Below are positions 57,173-64,000 of a DNA stretch of 64,000 bases, one piece after another. The notes under the pieces are model-generated. The model worked only from the letters and a program-made list of their open reading frames with translations, made no database searches and was not told the DNA's origin. Both the position numbers and the translations under genes were made by a program. Position 1 is the stretch's first letter; each line of letters opens with the position of its first letter. The stretch covers positions 167,001 through 231,000 of the forward strand of contig JAUJYZ010001014.1 of assembly GCA_033675265.1 (NCBI GenBank), in the 5' to 3' direction. The stretch is from Actinostola sp. cb2023 (taxonomy: Eukaryota; Cnidaria; Anthozoa; Actiniaria; Actinostolidae).

Positions 57173-58164
57173 ACTGCATTTTTAGAGTCGGGGCTTCCAC
57201 AGGAAGCCCGACTAATTAAGAACCTTTTTTTTGCTTTGTGCTTCCTCTAAATGTGTAGGATCCATATAGGATTATAAGCTTACCTTAATGCGATAATTAT
57301 ATATAAAATCATCATTGTCGTTTTCTAATAACTATAAATGGATAATATTAACATAAATATTTGTTGTTGTTGTTGTTTCTTGTTCCTTTTCCATTTTTTT
57401 TGTGAATATAAGTTACTTGGCACAATTTGTGGTTTGTCATGCAAAACCACACTCAATGAAATGTTGATTATTATAATTAAACAAATAAATATTATGTGAA
57501 AGTGGGAAATAGGAATAAGAAGTTCTGATGAAGCATAGTTTCTTTGGGTGTGGTAGATAATTGTGTGTCAACGGATGCCAAAATAGGAGGAGACTGAATG
57601 ATAAGAAAATAGGAAATTGATCTAGAATACAATCTGACATTAAAGGACTGAAGTCTTAATAGCATTGACTTAGCTTATCAATAAATGAGAGGAATGTAGT
57701 TGTTTTATCTAAAAGTGTTTTGAGAATATACAACAATTGGTAAAATCAGTAATTATGTTGTGTAACACTAATTCCAAAGGCTAAACAAAGCGGCTAAGAC
57801 TGCAAAGACTACTTGATCAATAAAAGTATAAAATGGTTGCAAAACGTGGCATAATAATAATATGCCCCCCTTGTTAGATTTAAATTCTCTGATGCTCTCT
57901 GACAGCAGCACTTGTGCTAGTGCTAGCAGTAGTTGACGACAATGGCATCATTAGTACCCGCTTGCCTGATGTGACGTACTAGTAGCCCTTCTCATTAGCT
58001 CGATAGCCATGAATATATTTTCGTTTGATGCCTAAGCAAAAGTGACTATATTAGTTTTAAATAAATTTATTTAGAAATGACTACAAGCCAACTAATGATA
58101 ACAAATATCTTAAATATCAAAAGATGTGGAAAATTGTAGAGTATCCGATTATATTATGAAAATA

Positions 58165-58450
58165 CTAAAAGAGAAAGCGAGAATAAAAGTAAGAAAAGAA
58201 CAATATATTGAGAAGGTGTAGTAACACAATCAAACCCAGAAATCGTTGGTTTGGGTCACAGAGAGAAAGTAATCTCATCTCTTGTCGGAATTTCAGAATT
58301 TCACTAGCAATATCGACCGCTTCTGTAGCCATATCCCTTGTATAAACATCATGTGGAATATACGGAGAATCGATACGGTCTGGATACCGCATCTGACTAC
58401 AATCGCCAATAAGATTATTTTGGCATTGCCGAGAGAGATGGCAATGGATC
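58165..58450 (-). pseudogene. Small env-like membrane ORF in M3
   Basis: Same 75-codon ORF as in M2, with a hydrophobic C-terminal segment. Confidence 0.4.
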
Positions 58451-58960
58451 TCAAGTAATGGCTATTCTTCTTCTCTCTACCACTTGAGAGAACTGTGCAG
58501 CTTTGAGAGCCTTAATTTCACAATATAATATCCAAACTCTGTAAAAGTGAATAGATGCTCTTTACCAATTGCATAATAACCACACCTTACTTTATCGTGA
58601 ATATGGAATATATGAGATTCGGTTCAACATTATGGGGAAGGGAAAATAACAAGCTACGTGTATATCTCTTAAAATTAGGAAAGCATCTATGCACCTACCT
58701 AGCTTCGTTCACCTAGCAATTATTAAAGAAAGAGAAGATTATGCCCACCAGCCTCTTTGAAAACTATGCGGAGATGTCAGACAGTTGTTGTTGTCTTTGC
58801 AAGTTTCTCGTTAACAATAGTGAAATTATCAGTGCCAATGTCAACAATTCACTCTCTAATTTTTCGAAACAAACGTATACTTTGTTCGTCAATTTCAACC
58901 ATCTCAAATATCTTGAAAATGCTGGATTGAGTTCTGAGTCGTAACAGAAATAACATTATT

Positions 58961-59955
58961 CTAAGTCAACGTGGAGAGATAATAAAATGCGATAACTTTG
59001 AAAAGCACAGCAATTACTGCTTGAGGAAAATCACTATAACCTACCAATTGGCGATTTCTAAAATGAGCAAACTGAGTGACAATGTCTTGTATTTCTACTA
59101 AGCGAAGAAGTGAATTAAAGAGTTTGTTTGGGATGAGAATTGTCCTAAAAAATCCAAATGGGCATTTACGTAGCAATTTTGTTTCTTGAGAAATTTGTTA
59201 ATGTGTATTTGCCAAGAATGTAGAGTGATATCAATATCTTTAAGGTTATTGGTTTTAACTTGTGTTGTAAGTTTGTCTGTTATTTTGATAATGTGTACTG
59301 TTTTTCCGAAAATACCTTTCATATTTGCCTCTTCGGCTGTTAGGGCTCCAACTATGTCGCGTAAAGTAAGTTTGAGATGGTTGATATGATTAGATTCGCA
59401 ATTTCCTCCAAAGGCTGTATAAAATTTTCGAATTATGCTGAGCATACCTGCGTGGCATGCCCAAGCAGATCGTCTAGCGCGTGACTTACGCTTAAGCCAG
59501 AGTTTTTCATTTGCATCTATACGGACGCATTTGTATAAAGCCCATTCCTTACACTCTTGTAAGGTAAAACGAAAGAAACGTGGACAAAGCATACTAGAAC
59601 GAAATTTTGTGTAAAACGTATATGAGCGTTTTAGATAAGTAGAACACTCAATCAAATTTGTAAAACCTGGTAAAGAAAGAAGGCGTTGAATATTTTCGCC
59701 TGTGCGATACAACGAGGCCAAAATTTGGTTCATAAAGTCATGCTGGTTTTTTGAACAGGTGAATCTAGCACCCTGACTTCTACCTAATGGAGCAATATTC
59801 AATTTTAAAACAAAGTTCAAAATCTGAGTATCATGGTAGAAGAAAACAGGCCTTAAGAGATGATGGATAATAGATTACGGTTTTGCCGGTATTATCAAAA
59901 TTATTGGTTTTAACAATTACAGCAGTGCTTAGCATTAAGAGGAGAAAGAGGATCA
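58961..59955 (-). pseudogene. Env N-terminal part, copy in M3
   Basis: Same as in M1 and M2, with the shared 17-bp deletion, one Ser-to-Phe substitution in the ectodomain and two extra bases (GAGAGAT) near the C-terminal ORF end. Confidence 0.6.
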
Positions 59956-60270
59956 TAGTGGTTTGCTACAAAATAAAAATGAGAAAAACAAATTTATAGG
60001 TATATGTTATAACCATAAATTTAAATTTTATATTTTAATATTGTAACCTGAATCGAATTTCAGTTGGAGGATCCTTGTGTAACACAAGGCCAAACTGCAA
60101 TTGTCATTGGTATAAATGTAACATTGAGCGAGATGCTCAACGAGCGTATCTATTATAAAGGTCTCTGATAAGTAACTGGTCAGGGCACTTTTGCCTTAAT
60201 AATTAAAAAGGAGGAAATATATCTATTTTTGATATTGTTTAGTATTATTTATGAATAAAATTATTACCAA

Positions 60271-60409
60271 TTAACCAGGATAAGATCGGTCGTCTGTGTC
60301 TCTGGGGGTGAGCGATCGCATTTCGTGTCTCAGTCTTTCCATATTCAGTGCCCATCCCTCTGGGGGTATTACAGGGGGAGTAGGTGGCTCGTCCCATGGA
60401 CCGGGATGG
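60271..60409 (-). pseudogene. Proline-rich ORF end upstream of env, M3
   Basis: Identical in layout to the M1 and M2 copies. Confidence 0.5.
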
Positions 60410-60773
60410 TAAAACGAAGTGGAGATACCGAGATATTTAAATCGAGAGCGAAAACTGATCTATTCAATCTAGTTTAGTGACTGAACGATGATATATATAT
60501 TATGCATTTATTTGTATTCATGAATTTTTAAATGCTATTATCTATCTTATTTCAATGATTTTTGATATGTAATTTTTTATTGTAATCACCGGTTAGAACC
60601 GATTGTTATAAGCGCTTTATAAGTTATTATGATTATTATAATTTAGAGATCAGACTGCAGGAACCAAAGCAAAGAGAAAAACCGTTCTCCACATGGTTTT
60701 AAAGTCATACTTATTTTCAGAGCAAATGACATTGATGACGATTGCTGTGTCCTTTCTTAGAACTGAAAGACAA

Positions 60774-62101
60774 GATCAATTCAGTAACAAAGAAGTTTAA
60801 AATACTTAAAGAAAACCTGGAAAAATGTCCACAGAACAGCAAAGAGAATGCTTGGATACCGCATGATCATGGCGCGATATGGTCACGGTATGGTTCGCGG
60901 TAGAGCATTCGAAAACAACTCTATGTGAAGTTAGTGTAGTGGTGTTATGAACGACGATCAAGATGATCATACGAGTGAGTAGCGTGGCTGATACTAAATA
61001 GAAGCGTGGTTGCTTTATAAGTTATGTTTATAATCATAAAATCCATAAACTGAGTGAAAAATATCGCAGATCACCAAGTAAAATGGACTTGTTTCTTGGA
61101 CTTGTTGAAAGGGCCACCAGTGAATTCACACCTTTGTTTTAGCAAAAGGCATCCAAGAACAAAACACTTTCTGACGGACAAAAATTACAGTTTGAGCTTT
61201 GCTTCACTTTAAAAATAGTAAAGCATGTAATTAAAAGACTTAGAGCAAGTTTAAATCAGCCAGCTGGACTATTCTCTTCGTCTGTCATGCCTTCTTGTTT
61301 CTCTTGCTCTCAGCAAATCAAGATGGCTCCCTCGTTTGTTGTTGTTTTGCGATTGTTATAAACCCACACAATAAAGCACCTAACTGTTTGAGAGAAGAAA
61401 TCATGCTTAAGTTAATCGTTTGAATTACCAGTCGATTGTCGTGGTTAACTGATGAACTTCATTTCAGATAGTATTTTACGGCAAGCATGATGGGAAGAGC
61501 GAGGGGACGCAGTAGAAGAGGAGGGAGGACAGATGCGCCGCCGCCAGGCGCAGAGGCGCGAAGACCTGAAGAAATCTCATCTAGGCCTCCCGATGCTGCT
61601 CCTGTTGTGCGAGGAAGGGTCAGGGGCCCACCAACCGATTCAGCTCCAACACCTACTGCACAAACTGCTCCGCCAACTGAAGCACTACAGAAAATGGACG
61701 TCAGCGAACGTGAACCTTCCCAAGCACGTGGAGAGAGGAAAGGAGGAAGATTCAGCGAACCTGTTACTAGGCCAGCCGGTCTTGATAAGAAAGGTTCTGC
61801 TGGAACAGTGATAGCTTTATCCTTCAATTGCTTTTTGTTGGAAACTAGAGCAGACTTTGTTATTTATCAATACAACTTCAGCTTCTCCCCTGAAGTTGAC
61901 TCGAAAAAAGTGAAATTTGGGCTCATGTTTTCACAAGAAGAACTAATTGGCAAAGTTCGAGCGTTTGATGGCATGTCCATGTTCCTACCAAGGAAACTTC
62001 CTGATCCAGTGAGCAAGATACCAATGATTCGAGGAAGAAGAGACAATCCCGATGGTGAGGCCGTGGAGATAGTCATTACCCTTACCAATGAACTGCCACA
62101 G
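60774..62101 (+). repeat. Tandem unit P, copy D
   Basis: 1328 bp to the next GATCAATTCAGT. Followed directly by copy E without a module. Confidence 0.9.
61455..61467 (+). promoter_or_regulatory. Likely 3' splice site before the PIWI exon
   Basis: AACTTCATTTCAG is a pyrimidine-rich tract ending in AG, 20 bp before the start codon at 61487. The same sequence precedes copies B, C and E. It suggests the exon was taken from a spliced gene as genomic DNA, with a short 5' untranslated part. Confidence 0.5.
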
Positions 62102-62128
62102 GATCAATTCAGTAACAAAGAAGTTTAA
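61487..62128 (+). CDS. PIWI-like N-terminal fragment, copy D (only intact copy)
   Basis: 213 codons. Residues 3-14 and 42-47 are arginine-glycine rich (GRARGRSRRGG, RGRVRG), the type of site that is dimethylated and bound by Tudor proteins in PIWI-clade Argonautes. A Pro/Ala-rich linker leads to GSAGTVIAL at about 103 and then the N-domain, with IYQYNFSFSP (126-135), ELIGKVRAFDG (152-162), MFLPRKLP (165-172) and VITLTNELP (196-204). Order and spacing match the start of PIWI proteins. PAZ, MID and PIWI domains are missing: TAA follows at KEV. A full PIWI is about four times longer, so no slicer activity is possible. If made, it could only bind partners through the RG region. It may also be one exon whose continuation lies elsewhere; TTCA|GTAACA near the end is a weak 5' splice site. 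Confidence 0.8.
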   Translation: MMGRARGRSRRGGRTDAPPPGAEARRPEEISSRPPDAAPVVRGRVRGPPTDSAPTPTAQTAPPTEALQKMDVSEREPSQARGERKGGRFSEPVTRPAGLDKKGSAGTVIALSFNCFLLETRADFVIYQYNFSFSPEVDSKKVKFGLMFSQEELIGKVRAFDGMSMFLPRKLPDPVSKIPMIRGRRDNPDGEAVEIVITLTNELPQDQFSNKEV

Positions 62129-63428
62129 AAAACTTAAAGAAAACCTGGAAAAATGTCCACAGAACAGCAAAGAGAATGCTTGGATACCGCATGATCATGG
62201 CGCGATATGGTCACGGTATGGTTCGCGGTAGAGCATTCGAAAACAACTCTATGTGAAGTTAGTGTAGTGGTGTTATAAACGACGATCAAGATGATCATAC
62301 GAGTGAGTAGCGTGGCTGATACTAAATAGAAGCGTGGTTGCTTTATAAGTTATGTTTATAATCATAAAATCCATAAACTGAGTGAAAAATATCGCAGATC
62401 ACCAAGTAAAATGGACTTGTTTCTTGGACTTGTTGAAAGGGCCACCAGTGAATTCACACCTTTGTTTTAGCAAAAGGCATCCAAGAACAAAACACTTTCT
62501 GACGGACAAAAATCACAGTTTGAGCTTTGCTTCACTTTAAAAATAGTAAAGCATGTAATTAAAAGACTTAGAGCAAGTTTAAATCAGCCAGCTGGACTAT
62601 TCTCTTCGTCTGTCATGCCTTCTTGTTTCTCTTGCTCTCAGCAAATCAAGATGGCTCCCTCGTTTGTTGTTGTTTTGCGATTGTTATAAACCCACACAAT
62701 AAAGCACCTAACTGTTTGAGAGAAGAAATCATGCTTAAGTTAATCGTTTGAATTACCAGTCGATTGTCGTGGTTAACTGATGAACTTCATTTCAGATAGT
62801 ATTTTACGGCAAGCATGATGGGAAGAGCGAGGGGACGCAGTAGAAGAGGAGGGAGGACAGATGCGCCGCCGCCAGGCGCAGAGGCGCGAAGACCTGAAGA
62901 AATCTCATCTAGGCCTCCCGATGCTGCTCCTGTTGTGCGAGGAAGGGTCAGGGGCCCACCAACCGATTCAGCTCCAACACCTACTGCACAAACTGCTCCG
63001 CCAACTGAAGCACTACAGAAAATGGACGTCAGCGAACGTGAACCTTCCCAAGCACGTGGAGAGAGGAAAGGAGGAAGATTCAGGAACCTGTTACTAGGCC
63101 AGCCGGTCTTGATAAGAAAGGTTCTGCTGGAACAGTGATAGCTTTATCCTTCAATTGCTTTTTGTTGGAAACTAGAGCAGACTTTGTTATTTATCAATAC
63201 AACTTCAGCTTCTCCCCTGAAGTTGACTCGAAAAAAGTGAAATTTGGGCTCATGTTTTCACAAGAAGAACTAATTGGCAAAGTTCGAGCGTTTGATGGCA
63301 TGTCCATGTTCCTACCAAGGAAACTTCCTGATCCAGTGAGCAAGATACCAATGATTCGAGGAAGAAGAGACAATCCCGATGGTGAGGCCGTGGAGATAGT
63401 CATTACCCTTACCAATGAACTGCCACAG
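62102..63428 (+). repeat. Tandem unit P, copy E
   Basis: 1327 bp, directly adjoining copy D. This empty junction shows the basic period of the array without module M. Confidence 0.9.
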
Positions 63429-63455
63429 GATCAATTCAGTAACAAAGAAGTTTAA
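62815..63455 (+). pseudogene. PIWI N-terminal exon, copy E (frameshift)
   Basis: One base is missing (TTCAGGAACC for TTCAGCGAACC, near 63082), so the RG-rich start and the N-domain are in different frames. Otherwise it is almost identical to copy D. Confidence 0.8.
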
Positions 63456-64000
63456 AAAACTTAAAGAAAACCTGGAAAAATGTCCACAGAACAGCAAAGA
63501 GAATGCTTGGATACCGCATGATCATGGCGCGATATGGTCACGGTATGGTTCGCGGTAGAGCATTCGAAAACAACTCTATGTGAAGTTAGTGTAGTGGTGT
63601 TATAAACGACGATCAAGATGATCATACGAGTGAGTAGCGTGGCTGATACTAAATAGAAGCGTGGTTGCTTTATAAGTTATGTTTATAATCATAAAATCCA
63701 TAAACTGAGTGAAAAATATCGCAGATCACCAAGTAAAATGGACTTGTTTCTTGGACTTGTTGAAAGGGCCACCAGTGAATTCACACCTTTGTTTTAGCAA
63801 AAGGCATCCAAGAACAAAACACTTTCTGACGGACAAAAATCACAGTTTGAGCTTTGCTTCACTTTAAAAATAGTAAAGCATGTAATTAAAAGACTTAGAG
63901 CAAGTTTAAATCAGCCAGCTGGACTATTCTCTTCGTCTTTCATGCCTTCTTGTTTCTCTTGCTCTCAGCAAATCAAGATGGCTCCCTCGTTTGTTGTTGT
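63429..64000 (+). repeat. Tandem unit P, copy F (leader only, cut by window end)
   Basis: The leader of a further unit follows copy E without a module. If the period holds, its PIWI exon starts near 64142, outside the window. Confidence 0.85.

Larger units (their letters stand above)
55833..60773 (-). repeat. Module M3 (4941 bp) between PIWI units C and D
   Basis: Same as M2. It differs by a short insertion near 60590-60616 (CGGTTAGAACCGATTGTTATAAGCG region) and small indels elsewhere that balance in length. Confidence 0.85.

Noticed and set aside
46178..58944. A 62-67-codon plus-strand ORF repeated at 46178, 52470 and 58741
   Set aside because: It lies opposite env-type sequence whose other strand reads a plausible coil, has no domain, and is kept only because the whole module is duplicated.

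Overview
This window looks like a repeat-rich intergenic block from an invertebrate animal genome, probably a marine invertebrate. A cnidarian is a reasonable guess but unproven. It is AT-rich and has no bacterial operons. It carries a Ty3/gypsy retrotransposon, several DNA transposons with readable target-site duplications, envelope-like glycoprotein remnants and a PIWI-clade Argonaute fragment. I found no complete host gene, no rRNA and no convincing tRNA.

Layout. (1) 1-13.6 kb is non-genic and full of non-autonomous elements: a hairpin element (318-692), a 2.16-kb foldback element in TTAA (3341-5497), a hAT-like MITE with an 8-bp duplication (5613-5956), a G40 tract (7272-7311), a TA-flanked MITE (9995-10254) and an array of mini-hairpins (about 12320-12462). 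(2) 13669-17756 is a DNA transposon with perfect 29-bp terminal inverted repeats. It encloses a broken gene of a transposase-like family on the minus strand. (3) 20084-22361 is a TA-flanked element with unusual subterminal repeats. (4) 22.4-33.8 kb is a mosaic of minus-strand fragments of an envelope-bearing element, mixed with two copies of a PIF1-like P-loop helicase fragment and a small RING-like ORF. It is interrupted by a 3.8-kb TTAA transposon (26734-30541) and a 490-bp relative (32118-32607). (5) 33851-40787 is a young, nearly complete Ty3/gypsy element on the minus strand. Its two 750-bp LTRs differ at only two sites I could see. Pol is open over 1413 codons; gag is cut by one stop. 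It sits in the reading frame just upstream of an env remnant.

(6) 41.8-64 kb is the most striking part: a tandem array of a unit of about 1327 bp (unit P) carrying a PIWI N-terminal exon on the plus strand. Five copies start in the window and the leader of a sixth runs off the end. Between the first, second, third and fourth copies sits a module of about 4.94-5.04 kb (module M) bounded by a direct repeat of about 33 bp. M carries, on the opposite strand, env fragments and an unrecognised protein with two membrane segments. Between the fourth and fifth copies M is absent. Only the fourth PIWI exon reads open throughout (213 codons); each of the others has its own lesion. No PAZ, MID or PIWI domain is present.

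How parts relate. Autonomous coding capacity seems limited to the gypsy pol. Everything else is non-autonomous or decayed. Nested mobile elements beside an array of PIWI exon fragments, with env remnants antisense to them, resemble what might be expected of a piRNA-producing locus or of a mobile element that captured a piece of the silencing machinery. That is inference; small-RNA data would decide it.
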